A DNA stretch of 64,000 bases from CAIQPS01 sp963843455 (GTDB lineage: Bacteria; Actinomycetota; Thermoleophilia; RBG-16-64-13). The stretch spans positions 186,001 to 250,000 of the forward strand of contig CAWJKE010000010.1 in the NCBI GenBank assembly GCA_963843455.1, read 5' to 3'. Within the stretch, counting starts at the first letter, position 1, and every line of letters begins with the position of its first letter. The notes under the pieces are model-generated. The model ran no database searches, was not told the DNA's origin, and worked only from the letters and a program-made list of their open reading frames with translations. Positions 51,719 to 61,332 of this stretch are shown here, one piece after another. Both the position numbers and the translations under genes were made by a program.

Positions 51719-52396
51719 TCACCTGCGACTGATGAGGATGAGCCTCACCAGTTGCAGGACGGCCATAAGGGCGGCAGCGACGTATGTGAGGGCGGCCGCA
51801 CTCAGAACCTTCTTTGCCCCTGTGAGTTCGTCGGCCACGAGGATGTTCCTGTTTTCAAGCTCCGTCATCGCCCGGTTGGATGCGTTCAACTCGACGGGGA
51901 GGGTGACCACCGTGAAGAGCACCGCGGCGGCGTACAGCACGATACCTATGTTCATCATGACCGGGTTCCGGAAGAAGAAGAGCCCGATAAAGAACAAGAT
52001 GAATCCGAGATTGCTGCCGAGATTGGCCACCGGGACGAGAGCGCTCCTGAAGCGGAACGGGGCGTATCCGGCCGCGTGCTGCATGGCATGTCCGGCCTCG
52101 TGCGCGGCCACTCCCAGGGCGGCCAGCGAGTTGCTGTTGCCCACGTCCGGGCTCAGCGTGAGCACCCGGGAGCGCGGATCGTAGTGATCCGACAGACGCC
52201 TCCCTGCCACCTCGATACCCACATCGCCCAGGCCCGCGCCGTCGAGCAGTTGGCGCGCACCCTGTGCCCCAGTGAGGCCCCGGGCGGAGGGGATCTGCGA
52301 ATAACGGTTGAAGCTGGAGCGGACCTTGGCCTGAGCGTAGATGCCGAGGACCAGTGCGGGCAGCAGCAGAATGAGAGACCAGTACCAGAGGTACAT
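51719..52396 (-). CDS. Zinc metallopeptidase, YugP family
   Basis: 225 residues. The N-terminal helix is YWSLILLLPALVLGIYAQ. The zinc motif is HEAGHAMQHAAGY near residue 98, with DHYDPRSRVLTLSPDVGNS before it, as in DUF2268/YugP proteins. Two further helix pairs follow (FILFFIGLFFF, VLFTVVTLPVELNASN and a C-terminal helix). An inner-membrane protease, probably for membrane-protein quality control, although substrates are unknown. It is divergent from the cytochrome c gene. Confidence 0.92.
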   Translation of the reverse strand: MYLWYWSLILLLPALVLGIYAQAKVRSSFNRYSQIPSARGLTGAQGARQLLDGAGLGDVGIEVAGRRLSDHYDPRSRVLTLSPDVGNSNSLAALGVAAHEAGHAMQHAAGYAPFRFRSALVPVANLGSNLGFILFFIGLFFFRNPVMMNIGIVLYAAAVLFTVVTLPVELNASNRAMTELENRNILVADELTGAKKVLSAAALTYVAAALMAVLQLVRLILISRR

Positions 52397-52575
52397 CGAC
52401 TCCGCTCCTCTTCCAGCGAGCCTGTTTGCGCGGGTTGTTTCGCGGGAATTCTACCCCAGAACCAGGATGGGAGACACCCAACCGACAGCGGTTCGCTTAT
52501 ACTGGCCTTATGCAAGTATCGAGATACTAGCTGGCTGTATAGAGATTGCTACCAGGACTTGAAAGAGAGGTTCGG

Positions 52576-52920
52576 ATGAGTAGAAGGTATTTGGGGCTCG
52601 TTGTGGTTGCAGTCGCGGTGCTGGTCGCCGCGTTGGTCCTTGCGTCCTGCGGCAGCAGCGCGACGACGACGACCGCGGCTCCGGCCGGATCGAGCACGAC
52701 CGCGGGCGTCACGACCACGGCGGCGGGCGGCGCAGTCGACGCGGCAGCGCTCTACGCCCAGTACTGCGCGGGCTGCCACAAGGACAACCCGAGCGGCAGC
52801 GCCGACGATGTGAAGGCCGCGATCCAGAACGGCCTCGAGGGCATGCCGGCCATGACTGACAAACTGACGGCAGATCAGATCGCTGCTGTGGCCGCCTGGG
52901 TGGCTAACGGCGGCAAGTAG
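52576..52920 (+). CDS. Cytochrome c lipoprotein
   Basis: 114 residues. The ATG at 52576 follows GAAAGAGAGGTTCGG; ten extra upstream residues are not signal-like. The lipoprotein signal is LVVVAVAVLVAALVLASC with the lipobox cysteine. A Thr/Ala linker of about 30 residues follows, then a small class I cytochrome c: haem site CAGCH and axial methionine in GMPAM, with a terminal helix IAAVAAWVANG. It carries one electron at the outer face of the membrane. No oxidase or reductase gene is nearby. Confidence 0.92.
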   Translation: MSRRYLGLVVVAVAVLVAALVLASCGSSATTTTAAPAGSSTTAGVTTTAAGGAVDAAALYAQYCAGCHKDNPSGSADDVKAAIQNGLEGMPAMTDKLTADQIAAVAAWVANGGK

Positions 52921-52969
52921 ACAAAGAGCCGATCCCGGCCGGTGAGCCCGGGAACTCCTCGGACATGTA

Positions 52970-53003
52970 GAAGGGCCCGTCCCCAGTCGGGGGCGGGCCC
53001 TTC
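52970..53003. terminator. Bidirectional terminator between cytochrome c and gyrA
   Basis: GAAGGGCCCGTCCCC and GGGGGCGGGCCCTTC form a perfect stem with a short loop, followed by TCTCAC. It lies between convergent genes. Confidence 0.8.
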
Positions 53004-53054
53004 TCACTGACTGCCTCTTACGCATAGGCGCCGCCGGCGGACTGCGCCGTGCGG

Positions 53055-55628
53055 CTATGCGAGATCGTCCTCCGGTCCCAAGTCTTCGTCGATGTCCGCT
53101 GTGTCCACGGTGTCGTCGAGGTCGTCCGCCTCGGCGCCCGCCTCGCCCAAAATCTCGGAGCTGCCGTCGGCACCGTGGCCGTTGCCGTTCCCATTGCCGT
53201 TGGTGCCACCCACCAGACGGGCCATGCTCGACACTTTGTCGGCGCCGCGCAGGTTCATGACCTTGACGCCCATGGTGTTCCGGCCCGTGCAACGCACGCT
53301 CTCCACCGGAACCCGGATGACGGTGCCGTCCTGGCTCATGAGCATGAGTTCGTGATTGTCCCGGACGGACGTGACCCCCACGAGATCGCCCCTGTCGAGT
53401 GAGTCCTTGATGGTGATGACGCCCTGGCCGCCCCGTCTGTGGACCGGATAGCTGATCGCGGGGGTCCGTTTGCCGTAGCCGCCGCTGGTGACACAGAAGA
53501 GATCGGCGTCGTCCTCGGCCACCGCCATCCCCACGAGCACATGGCCGTCGGGCATGCGCATGCCCTGGACGCCCATGGTGTTGCGACCGGTCGGCCGGAC
53601 GTCATACTCGCGGAACCGGATGGCCTTGCCCTCGCTCGAGACCAGGATGAGATCGTCGTGGCCGGTGGTGTGGCGAACCGCCACCAACTCGTCGTCTCCC
53701 TCGAGATTGATGGCGATGATACCGTCGGCTTTCAGGCTGGTGGCGTAGTCGAGGAAGCGGGTCTTCTTCACGATGCCCTTCATGGTGGCGAAGACCAGAT
53801 ACTTGGCGTCGCTGTAATCCTTGGTGGCGATGACCGCCTTGATCTTCTCCCCCTGGGCCAGCGGCAGGATGTTGGCCACATGCCGCCCCTTGCTCTGCCG
53901 GCTCCCCAAGGGCAGTTCGTGCACCTTCTGCCGGTAGATCTTGCCCCGCGAGGTGATGAACAGCAGGAAGTGGTGGGTCGTGGTGATGAAGAGGTGCTCG
54001 ATGTAGTCGCCCTCTTTGAGGTCCATCCCCGTGACCCCGATGCCTCCCCGGTGCTGGGTGCGATAGGTGGAGACCGGCAGGCGCTTGACGTAACCCGAGG
54101 CGGAGATGGAGATGACCATCTCCTCGACCGCGATCATATCCTCGATGTCGATCTCGTCTTCGGAGGGGAGGATCTCGGTGCGCCGGTCGTCGGCGTACAT
54201 CTGCTTGATCTCGAGCAGTTCCTCTTTGATGACCGCGTAGATGAGCCCCTCGTCCGCCAGGAGGCCTTCCAGATACGCGATCCGCTCGAGCAGGTCGCGA
54301 TGCTCTTCCTCGATCTTGTGCCGCTCGAGGGCGGTTAGGTTGCGCAGGCGGAGGTCGACAATGGCCTGGGCCTGTTCCTCGCTGAGCCCGAACCGGGCCA
54401 TGAGGCCCATCTTGGCGGCCTCGGTGTCCTCGCTCGAACGGATCACCCGGATGACCTCGTCGAGATTGGAGATGGCGATGAGCAGGCCTTCCAGGATATG
54501 AGCGCGTTTCTTCGCCTTGTCCAGCTCGAAGCGAGTACGACGGACTATCACTTCTTTCTGGTGGGCGATGTAGTAGCGGAGCATCTCGCGCAGCGACAGA
54601 GTCTTGGGGACGCCGTCGGCCAGCGCCAGCATGATGACGCCGAACGTGCTCTGCATCGCGGTGTGCTTGAAGAGCTTGTTGAGCACCACTTTCGGAATGG
54701 CTTCGCGCTTGAGTTCGATAACGACTCGCATCCCCGAGCGGTCCGACTCGTCGCGCAGGTCCGAGATCTCCGATATCTTTTTCTCGCGGACCAGCTCCGC
54801 GATCTTTTCGATGAGCTGGGCTTTGTTCACCTGATAGGGGAGCTCGGTGACGATGATCGCCGTCTTGCCCTGCTTGAGAGGCTCGCTGTGGGCGCGGGCC
54901 CGTACCACGATCCGGCCCCGGCCGGTCTCGTAGGCCTCGCGGATGCCGGCATGGCCCATGATGATCCCGGCGGTGGGAAAGTCTGGGCCTTTTATGTAGC
55001 GCATGAGATCGCCGCTGGTCAGCGAGGGATCGTCGATGAGGGCGACCGTCGCGGAGATGGCCTCGCCCAGGTTGTGGGGAGGCACGTTGGTCGCCATGCC
55101 CACGGCGATGCCCGAACTACCGTTGACCAGCAGATTGGGGAAGCGAGAAGGCAGTACCGTCGGCTCTTCGCGGCTCTCGTCGTAGTTAGGGGTCCAATCG
55201 ACAGTCTCTGCATCGATGTCGCGCAGCATCTCGGTGGCGACGCGGGCCAGCCGGCACTCGGTATAACGCATGGCCGCTGCCGAATCGCCGTCGACCGAGC
55301 CGAAGTTGCCGTGGCCGTCGACGAGCGGGTAGCGGATGGAAAAGTCCTGGGCCATCCGCACCAGGGCATCATAGATGGAGCTGTCGCCGTGGGGGTGGAA
55401 GTTCCCCATCACGTCGCCGACGATCCTCGCGCATTTGCGGTACGGGCGGTTGGGCTGCATACCCGAGTCGTGCATGCCGAAGAGTACGCGCCGATGCACC
55501 GGCTTGAGGCCGTCCCGCACGTCGGGCAGGGCTCGGCCGACGATCACGCTCATGGCGTAATCGAGATAGGACGCGCGCATCTCGTCCGCGATCTCGATCT
55601 GTTCGATGCGGCCCTCTAAGGTCTCCAT
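53055..55628 (-). CDS. gyrA: DNA gyrase subunit A
   Basis: 857 residues; cuts and rejoins DNA with GyrB to supercoil it. The catalytic tyrosine is in AAMRYTECRLARV. The quinolone-determining region reads GNFHPHGDSSIYDALVRMAQ, with the usual Ser and Asp at the two resistance positions. The C-terminal propeller has the GyrA box as QHRGGIG rather than the common QRRGGKG, and a second QGVITI blade. The last 40 residues are Gly/Asn- and Asp/Glu-rich. The start is three bases after gyrB. Confidence 0.97.
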   Translation of the reverse strand: METLEGRIEQIEIADEMRASYLDYAMSVIVGRALPDVRDGLKPVHRRVLFGMHDSGMQPNRPYRKCARIVGDVMGNFHPHGDSSIYDALVRMAQDFSIRYPLVDGHGNFGSVDGDSAAAMRYTECRLARVATEMLRDIDAETVDWTPNYDESREEPTVLPSRFPNLLVNGSSGIAVGMATNVPPHNLGEAISATVALIDDPSLTSGDLMRYIKGPDFPTAGIIMGHAGIREAYETGRGRIVVRARAHSEPLKQGKTAIIVTELPYQVNKAQLIEKIAELVREKKISEISDLRDESDRSGMRVVIELKREAIPKVVLNKLFKHTAMQSTFGVIMLALADGVPKTLSLREMLRYYIAHQKEVIVRRTRFELDKAKKRAHILEGLLIAISNLDEVIRVIRSSEDTEAAKMGLMARFGLSEEQAQAIVDLRLRNLTALERHKIEEEHRDLLERIAYLEGLLADEGLIYAVIKEELLEIKQMYADDRRTEILPSEDEIDIEDMIAVEEMVISISASGYVKRLPVSTYRTQHRGGIGVTGMDLKEGDYIEHLFITTTHHFLLFITSRGKIYRQKVHELPLGSRQSKGRHVANILPLAQGEKIKAVIATKDYSDAKYLVFATMKGIVKKTRFLDYATSLKADGIIAINLEGDDELVAVRHTTGHDDLILVSSEGKAIRFREYDVRPTGRNTMGVQGMRMPDGHVLVGMAVAEDDADLFCVTSGGYGKRTPAISYPVHRRGGQGVITIKDSLDRGDLVGVTSVRDNHELMLMSQDGTVIRVPVESVRCTGRNTMGVKVMNLRGADKVSSMARLVGGTNGNGNGNGHGADGSSEILGEAGAEADDLDDTVDTADIDEDLGPEDDLA

Positions 55629-55631
55629 GGC

Positions 55632-57842
55632 CTACACGTCCAACGAGCGCACGTAGCGCGCGTTCTCGGTGATGAAGTCCCGGCGCGGCTCCACGTTGTC
55701 GCCCATCAGGGTGCTGAACACCTCGTCGGCGATCGCGGCGTCGTCCACCGTGACCTGCAGCAGCGTCCGCTTGTCGGGGTTCATGGTGGTCTCCCAGAGT
55801 TGCTCCGGGTTCATCTCGCCCAGTCCTTTGAAGCGCTGCAGAGTTATGCCCTGCCGGCCGATGCGCTCGAGGAGTTGCTCAAGTTGTGCGTCGTTGAAGG
55901 CGTAGTAGTCCTGGCGCTTTTGCATCACCCGATAGAGGGGCGGCTGGGCGATATAAACGTAGCCGGCCTCGATCAACTCCGGCATGCTCCGGAACAGGAA
56001 GGTGAGGATGAGAGTGCGGATGTGCGCCCCGTCGACGTCGGCATCGGTCATGATTATCAGCTTGTGGTAGCGGGCGCCGGCCAGGTCGAACTCGTCGGCC
56101 AAGCTGGTGCCGCAGGCGCTGATGATCGCCTGGATCTCGGTGTTGGAGAGGATCTTGTTGAGCCGGGCCTTTTCCACGTTGATGATCTTGCCTCGCAGGG
56201 GCAGGATGGCCTGGAAGCTACGGTCCCGGGCCTGTTTTGCGGAACCGCCGGCTGAATCGCCTTCCACAAGGTAGAGCTCGCAGGAGGCGGGGTCGCGGAT
56301 GGAGCAGTCGGCCAGTTTGCCGGGGAGAGTGGTGTTCTCGAGGATGCTCTTGCGCCGGGTGAGGTCGCGAGCTTTGCGCGCGGCCTGGCGCGCGTGCGCG
56401 GCCTGCACCGTCTTGCTGATGATCTGCTTGGCGTCGGAGGGGTTCTCCTCGAGGAACTCGGCCAACTTCTGATTGACCACGCCCTCAACGAAGCCCCGGA
56501 TCTCGGAGTTGCCCAGCTTGGTCTTGGTCTGGCCTTCGTACTGGGGGTCCTGCAGCTTGACGCTCACGATGGCCACCAGGCCCTCGCGGACATCCTCGCC
56601 GCTCAGGTTCTCTTCCTTCTCCTTGAGAAAGCCCTTCGACCGCGCGTAGTCATTGACGGTACGCGTGATGGCCGCCCTAAACCCGGACAGGTGGGAGCCG
56701 CCCTCGTGGGTGTTGATGTTGTTGGCAAAAGAGAACACGTTGTCGTTGTAACCGGCGTTCCACTGCATCGCCACTTCGACGGAGTGATGCTTGGTGTGAC
56801 CCGCTTGCGAGTCGGATCCGCTCTGCGGGTCGGAGATCTCTCCCTCGCCCTCGAACTGGATCACCCGGGGGTGAACGGGCTCCTTGTGCTTGTTGATGTG
56901 CTTGACAAAGTCGACGATGCCTCCGTCATAGCAGTAGACGACCGACTTGGGCCCGCCCGGGCCCTTGCCCAGAAGGGTCACCTCGCACGTTGCATCGTCC
57001 TGTAGCGCCTTGGCGGCAGCCGCGGTGTCCGCGCTCTTGGCCGTCGCCCTGGGAGCGGTGATTCCCGACTCGGAATCCCCGGCGGCCCCCTCGGCCAGCC
57101 GGCCGCCGTCGCCGTAGTCGTCGTCGACGCCCAGGCCCGAGACCTCTTCGGCCTCTTCCCTCTCGTCGGTGAGCTTGATGCGCAGCGAGCGGTTGAGGAA
57201 GGCCATTTCCCGCAGGCGCTGAGAGAGCGTGGAGAAGTTGAAGTTGAGATCGTCGAAGATCTGGGAGTCGGGCATGAAATGGATCGTCGTGCCTCGACGA
57301 TCCCCGCACGTGTCGACCTCCTCGACCGGCCCTGTCGGTACACCGCGCTCGTAACGCTGCCGATAACGCTGCCCGTCTCGGCACACTTCGACCGTAAGGC
57401 GCTCGGAGAGTGCGTTCACCACGCTGATACCCACGCCGTGCAGACCCCCGGAGACCTTGTACCCTTCTCCGCCGAACTTGCCGCCGGCGTGCAGTTTGGT
57501 CATGACGATCTCGAGAGCGGACTTGCCGAAGTCGGGCATGATGTCGACCGGAATGCCCCGCCCATCGTCGATCACGCGGATCGAGGCGTCGGAACAGATG
57601 GTCACATCGATGGCCGAGCAGTAGCCAGCCAACGCCTCGTCGACGGAGTTGTCCACCACCTCGTACACCAGATGGTGAAGTCCCCGGTGCCCCGTGGACC
57701 CGATGTACATGCCGGGCCGTTTGCGTACGGGCTCGAGGCCCTCTAGCACCTGGATAGCGCTGGCGTTATATTGCTCTGCCAAACCTCGACGACCTCTCTC
57801 TAGTTCATGCGCTCCCTCACGCCAGCGCGAAATCGCACGCAT
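55632..57842 (-). CDS. gyrB: DNA gyrase subunit B
   Basis: 736 residues. The GHKL ATPase has RPGMYIGSTGHRGLHHLVYE, EVVDNSVDEALAG, VIDDGRGIPVDI and GLHGVGISVVNALS. The TOPRIM region has LYLVEGDSAGGSAKQARDR and MTDADVDGAHIRTLIL. An acidic/Ala-rich insertion of about 55 residues (around 195-250, starting near EEAEEVSGLGVDDD) lies in the transducer domain and is absent from E. coli GyrB. A TTG at 57782 (start of LAEQYNASAIQV) may be the true start. It is directly upstream of gyrA in one transcript. Confidence 0.96.
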   Translation of the reverse strand: MRAISRWREGAHELERGRRGLAEQYNASAIQVLEGLEPVRKRPGMYIGSTGHRGLHHLVYEVVDNSVDEALAGYCSAIDVTICSDASIRVIDDGRGIPVDIMPDFGKSALEIVMTKLHAGGKFGGEGYKVSGGLHGVGISVVNALSERLTVEVCRDGQRYRQRYERGVPTGPVEEVDTCGDRRGTTIHFMPDSQIFDDLNFNFSTLSQRLREMAFLNRSLRIKLTDEREEAEEVSGLGVDDDYGDGGRLAEGAAGDSESGITAPRATAKSADTAAAAKALQDDATCEVTLLGKGPGGPKSVVYCYDGGIVDFVKHINKHKEPVHPRVIQFEGEGEISDPQSGSDSQAGHTKHHSVEVAMQWNAGYNDNVFSFANNINTHEGGSHLSGFRAAITRTVNDYARSKGFLKEKEENLSGEDVREGLVAIVSVKLQDPQYEGQTKTKLGNSEIRGFVEGVVNQKLAEFLEENPSDAKQIISKTVQAAHARQAARKARDLTRRKSILENTTLPGKLADCSIRDPASCELYLVEGDSAGGSAKQARDRSFQAILPLRGKIINVEKARLNKILSNTEIQAIISACGTSLADEFDLAGARYHKLIIMTDADVDGAHIRTLILTFLFRSMPELIEAGYVYIAQPPLYRVMQKRQDYYAFNDAQLEQLLERIGRQGITLQRFKGLGEMNPEQLWETTMNPDKRTLLQVTVDDAAIADEVFSTLMGDNVEPRRDFITENARYVRSLDV

Positions 57843-57958
57843 GATGGGGATGCCCCCGGAGGGCTGGAAGAAGGGCCCGATCCCGTAACTCTGGTCGCGA
57901 CGACCACGGGTTACATTTTACCACATGGGGCCTTTTCCCGACCTTGAATAGTACGCTG

Positions 57959-58555
57959 TTAGCGGCCGGAATCCTGCCTGGCGCGGACGAATCCGGCCAT
58001 CATCGCGTCCCTGATCGTCGCCTTGACGGCGGGCGACAGGGGGAGTCGTTCGAGATCGTCCAGAGCCTGTTTCTGCTCCGCCGAGAACTCGACCTGATCG
58101 TTCCCAACGGGGGTCCGGGCGCGGCCGGATCGCCCCCCGGTGCCTCCGGACCGCCGGCCGCCGGCCACCTGTGTCTCGGCCGCCTGAACCGGAGACGGTC
58201 CCGCGGGATGCCCCTCCCACCCAGCGTGCCGGAACACCACCCGATCGACGACTTCACCGCCAAGACGTTCGTTCAGACGCGCCCTGACTATCTCGCTCAT
58301 GAGCTGGAGGGTCTGGGCCCAAGCGCTGGACGAGGTCGTGACCACGAGACGTCCGCCTCGAAGCTGCACCGGCCGTGCGTTACCCGCCACCTCAACCCCC
58401 AGCACCTCGGCCCAAACCGCCGCGAGTTGCCGATTCAGGTCGCTCGCACGCGCATCGGGGGCCGGCCCGGGCGCCGGACGTGCAGCCGCGGCCGCTCCCT
58501 CGCTCCCCGGCGGCAGCAGGTCGCCGATCCGGGCGAAGTCCGGCCGGTCAGTCAT
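57959..58555 (-). CDS. DUF721 (DciA-like) protein
   Basis: 198 residues. Proteins of this family sit between recF and gyrB in many actinobacteria, and DciA in other bacteria loads the replicative helicase. The DUF721 core is visible: LNRQLAAVWAEVLGVEVAGN, RPVQLRGGRLVVTTSSSAWA and LMSEIVRARLNERLGGEVVD. The C-terminal 70 residues are a low-complexity linker and a helix. Its ATG overlaps the recF stop by eight bases (ATGACTGA). Confidence 0.88.
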   Translation of the reverse strand: MTDRPDFARIGDLLPPGSEGAAAAARPAPGPAPDARASDLNRQLAAVWAEVLGVEVAGNARPVQLRGGRLVVTTSSSAWAQTLQLMSEIVRARLNERLGGEVVDRVVFRHAGWEGHPAGPSPVQAAETQVAGGRRSGGTGGRSGRARTPVGNDQVEFSAEQKQALDDLERLPLSPAVKATIRDAMMAGFVRARQDSGR

Positions 58556-59666
58556 TCTGGCTTGCTCCCTCAGGCCCCAGGTCGATGACCCGCGCCAGCT
58601 CGAGCTCTTCCGGGGAAAAGTACCGGAGATCTGTGGTGGTTATCACCGTCTGCCCCCCCCGTCGGGCGAGGGCGACCAGCCTTCCCCGTCTGGAAGGGTC
58701 CAGCTCGCTCATGACGTCGTCGAGCAGCAGCAAGGGGCGAGCAGGACCGGCGAGCAGTTGACCCCATTCCGCCAGCACCAGGGCCAGGAGAGCGGTCCGC
58801 TGCTCGCCCTGCGAGGCGCAGTCCCGCACATCCAGGCCGCGTCGGAACAGCCGCAGGTCGTCGCGGTGGGGGCCGAGGTGGGTGTAGGTGCGCTGCTGGT
58901 CGGCCCCCCGGCTCTCGGCGAGTCTGGCCTTGTAGGCCGTTTCATCCAGGTCGGCAACGTTCGTCCGGTAGACCAGCCTCAGATTTTCCGCCGGCTCGCC
59001 CGTCAACTCCTCGTGGGTCCGCTGGAATGCGCCCACAAAAGCCGAGAGCGAGGCGGCCCGCGATTGCGAGACCAGCAACCCGGTCGCCGCCAGCAGTGCC
59101 TCCCACGGTTCAAACTCGAGATCCCGGAGGTTGCCGCGGGAGGTGCGCAGGAGGGAGTTCCTTTGCGAGAGAGCCTCCTCGTAGCGCCGCAAGCTGCCGG
59201 GGTATTGGGGATACGAGCGTCCCGCGAGGCTATCGAGGTAGTCACGCCGTCTCCGCGGGCTACCCTTGATCAGGCGCAGATCGTCGGGGGCGAAAGTCCG
59301 CACCGGCAGCGATTCCTTCCAGCGGTCGGCGTCATCAAGTACCGCTCCGTCCGCGGTAAGTCGCCTCTCGCCATCACGGCTGTAGGCCGCGGCGGCGGTG
59401 ATCGCCGGCCCCGTCTGCGAGTCGGACCCAGCGTCGCCGTCCATCAACTCTATCTCCACCCGCAGGTGATCTTTGCCCCGGCTGATCACATCGCGCATGT
59501 TGCTGGTCCGCAGGGGAGTCCCGAGCAACACCAGTGCCGCGGCCTCGAGGACGGTGGTCTTCCCGGCGCCGTTCGGCCCCACCAGGATGTTGAGGCCGGC
59601 ATCCAACTCCACCCCCAACTCGTGGCGGCAACGGAGATTGGTCAGACTCAGCCTCCGAACGAACAT
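58548..59666 (-). CDS. recF: DNA replication and repair protein RecF
   Basis: 372 residues; an SMC-like ATPase that loads RecA at gaps. Walker A LVGPNGAGKTTVLEA is near residue 33, the signature-like region is CASQGEQRTALLALVLAE, and Walker B is LLLLDDVMSELD. The start FVRRLSLTNLRC is typical. A 15-20 residue acidic stretch (ELMDGDAGSDSQTG) lies near 78. It is in the origin cluster between the S4 gene and DUF721. Confidence 0.95.
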   Translation of the reverse strand: MFVRRLSLTNLRCRHELGVELDAGLNILVGPNGAGKTTVLEAAALVLLGTPLRTSNMRDVISRGKDHLRVEIELMDGDAGSDSQTGPAITAAAAYSRDGERRLTADGAVLDDADRWKESLPVRTFAPDDLRLIKGSPRRRRDYLDSLAGRSYPQYPGSLRRYEEALSQRNSLLRTSRGNLRDLEFEPWEALLAATGLLVSQSRAASLSAFVGAFQRTHEELTGEPAENLRLVYRTNVADLDETAYKARLAESRGADQQRTYTHLGPHRDDLRLFRRGLDVRDCASQGEQRTALLALVLAEWGQLLAGPARPLLLLDDVMSELDPSRRGRLVALARRGGQTVITTTDLRYFSPEELELARVIDLGPEGASQND

Positions 59667-59675
59667 GACCGGGTG

Positions 59676-59939
59676 CTAGGGAGCGGAGTCGTCGATCGCG
59701 GCGACTCGGGCCACGCCGGCGCCAAACTGAACCACATCCCCCCGTAAGAGTTTGTGTCCCCGCCTTGTCTCGGTCTCTCCGTTCACCCGCACCGACCCCA
59801 GGGCGATTACCGCCTTCGCCTCTCCTCCTGAAGACACGAGCGCCGCGACCTTGAGGAACTGGCCCAGAGTGATGGGAAGACGCACGGCAACGAGTTCGGG
59901 AGCCGCTGGCTTTGGGGGGCCTTTTGCAGGCGGCGCCAC
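59676..59939 (-). CDS. S4 RNA-binding domain protein (YaaA-like)
   Basis: 87 residues with one S4 domain: ITLGQFLKVAALVSSGGEAK and IALGSVRVNGETETRRGHKL, then the loop RGDVVQFGAGV. In Bacillus the homologue YaaA sits between dnaN and recF and is linked to ribosome assembly. The start is nine bases after the dnaN stop. Confidence 0.9.
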   Translation of the reverse strand: MAPPAKGPPKPAAPELVAVRLPITLGQFLKVAALVSSGGEAKAVIALGSVRVNGETETRRGHKLLRGDVVQFGAGVARVAAIDDSAP

Positions 59940-59948
59940 GGCGGGCGC

Positions 59949-61052
59949 CTAGTCGCTCAGGCGTATGGGCATGACCAGGTAGAGGAAGTCGTCCGACGCG
60001 CCCTTGACGAGTCCTGGGCGCAGGGGGCTGATGAAACGGAGATACACCGTCGCTTCCTTGACCGCCGCCACCCCGGCTTCGAGGAACTCGGGATTGAAGC
60101 CTATCTCCAACTCCTCGCCGGAGTACTGCACGGGCATGGCCTCGTGGGCCTTGCCCACGTCTTGAGATTCGGCGGACACCGTAAGCGTGCTGTCGGCGAA
60201 GCGCAGGCGAAGCGGGGCGTTCTTCTGCGCGAGAAGGCCTACGCGGCGCACCGCCTCGAGCAGTTCGTCGCGATCGACCGGTACCTCGTAGTCGAACGTC
60301 TCGGGGATCAACTGGCGGTAATTGGGGAATTGCCCGTCGATCAACCTGGAAATCAAGAAGACGCCCCCCACCTGGAAGAGCGCCTGGTTCTCGGTGGGCA
60401 CGATGGTGATGGTGTCGTCGGGCACGCCGCTCGCGATACGGGAGAGTTCTATTAGGGTCCGCGCGGGCACGATCACCTGTAGAGAACTCGGCGCGGACGA
60501 CTCGATGGGCGTCTCCTTCACGCTCAACCGGTAGCTATCGGTGGCTACCATCCGTACTTGGCCCTTGGCAAAGTGAATCAACACTCCTGTCAACACCGGC
60601 CGAGTCTCGTCTCGCGATGCCGACGGCGCTACCCGGTCGACCGTTTCGAGGAATGCGGCTTTCCCAACCGTGAATCCTTCACCGGCAGGTGCGGGTAGTT
60701 GGGGGAAATCAACAGCAGGCAGCGAGTGTAGATTGAAGAGCGACTCGCCCGCTCGAATCTCGACCTGCGTCTCTCCGGCCCTCTGTTCGATCACCACCTC
60801 GCCTGCAGGCAGGCTACGCGCGATCTCAGAGGCGATGCGAGCCGGCACGACGAGCGAACCAGGCTGTTCCACCGTGCCGACCAAAGGGGCTTTGATGGAT
60901 ATCTCCATGTCGGTGGCCGACAAGACCGTGCCGTCACTCCGGGCATCGATGAGCACTCCCGACAGCACCTGTATCGAACTGCGCGAGGACACCGCCTTAC
61001 TGACTATCCCGAGACTCTCCACCAGCGCCTGTTTGTTCGTGACGAGTTTCAT
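59949..61052 (-). CDS. dnaN: DNA polymerase III sliding clamp
   Basis: 367 residues, normal length. Three clamp domains are evident: MKLVTNKQALVESLGIVSKA with LSGVLIDARSDGTVLSATDM; ETVDRVAPSASRDETRPVLT with VRMVATDSYRLSVKE; and the C-terminal AKNDAPLRLRF-like LLAQKNAPLRLRFADSTLTV with IGFNPEFLEAGVAAV and FLYLVMPIRL at the end. RBS CGAGGAGCACCG. Confidence 0.97.
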   Translation of the reverse strand: MKLVTNKQALVESLGIVSKAVSSRSSIQVLSGVLIDARSDGTVLSATDMEISIKAPLVGTVEQPGSLVVPARIASEIARSLPAGEVVIEQRAGETQVEIRAGESLFNLHSLPAVDFPQLPAPAGEGFTVGKAAFLETVDRVAPSASRDETRPVLTGVLIHFAKGQVRMVATDSYRLSVKETPIESSAPSSLQVIVPARTLIELSRIASGVPDDTITIVPTENQALFQVGGVFLISRLIDGQFPNYRQLIPETFDYEVPVDRDELLEAVRRVGLLAQKNAPLRLRFADSTLTVSAESQDVGKAHEAMPVQYSGEELEIGFNPEFLEAGVAAVKEATVYLRFISPLRPGLVKGASDDFLYLVMPIRLSD

Positions 61053-61138
61053 CGGTGCTCCTCGGTCGTGCGGAGAACGGCATGCCGCTTATTACTACGA
61101 ATATGTTTGTAAGGAAATATAGCGGGATTAGTAGACAC

Positions 61139-61325
61139 TGTGGAAGCTGTGGACGCCGCTGGGAAGGACGATACCCAAAGCGGATGGGGGCCGGGGGCAT
61201 CGGGAGAAGGCTGTGGAAAAGAAGTGAGTAAACAAATGGAAGCCGTCGGAGTTGTGTGGCGGGGACGAAGGCCGCCTGTCTGTGCACATCTTTTCCCGCG
61301 GTTGTCGACAGGACTTTGTGGATAG
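61139..61325. other. Candidate origin of replication (oriC) between dnaA and dnaN
   Basis: The 280-base gap 61053-61332 holds a cluster of DnaA-box-like 9-mers, all with TGTGG on the plus strand: TGTGGAAGC (61139), TGTGGACGC (61148), TGTGGAAAA (61212), TGTGGATAG (61317) and the weaker TGTGCACAT (61281). The best two differ by one base from TGTGGATAA. An AT-rich stretch, ATTACTACGAATATGTTTGT to GGAAATATAG, at 61090-61120 is the natural unwinding element in this GC-rich sequence. No gene is present. Confidence 0.7.
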
Positions 61326-61332
61326 GAAGTCA

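Noticed and set aside
58299..59747. A 482-codon plus-strand open frame opposite recF
   Set aside because: RecF motifs on the minus strand are intact, so this is a shadow.
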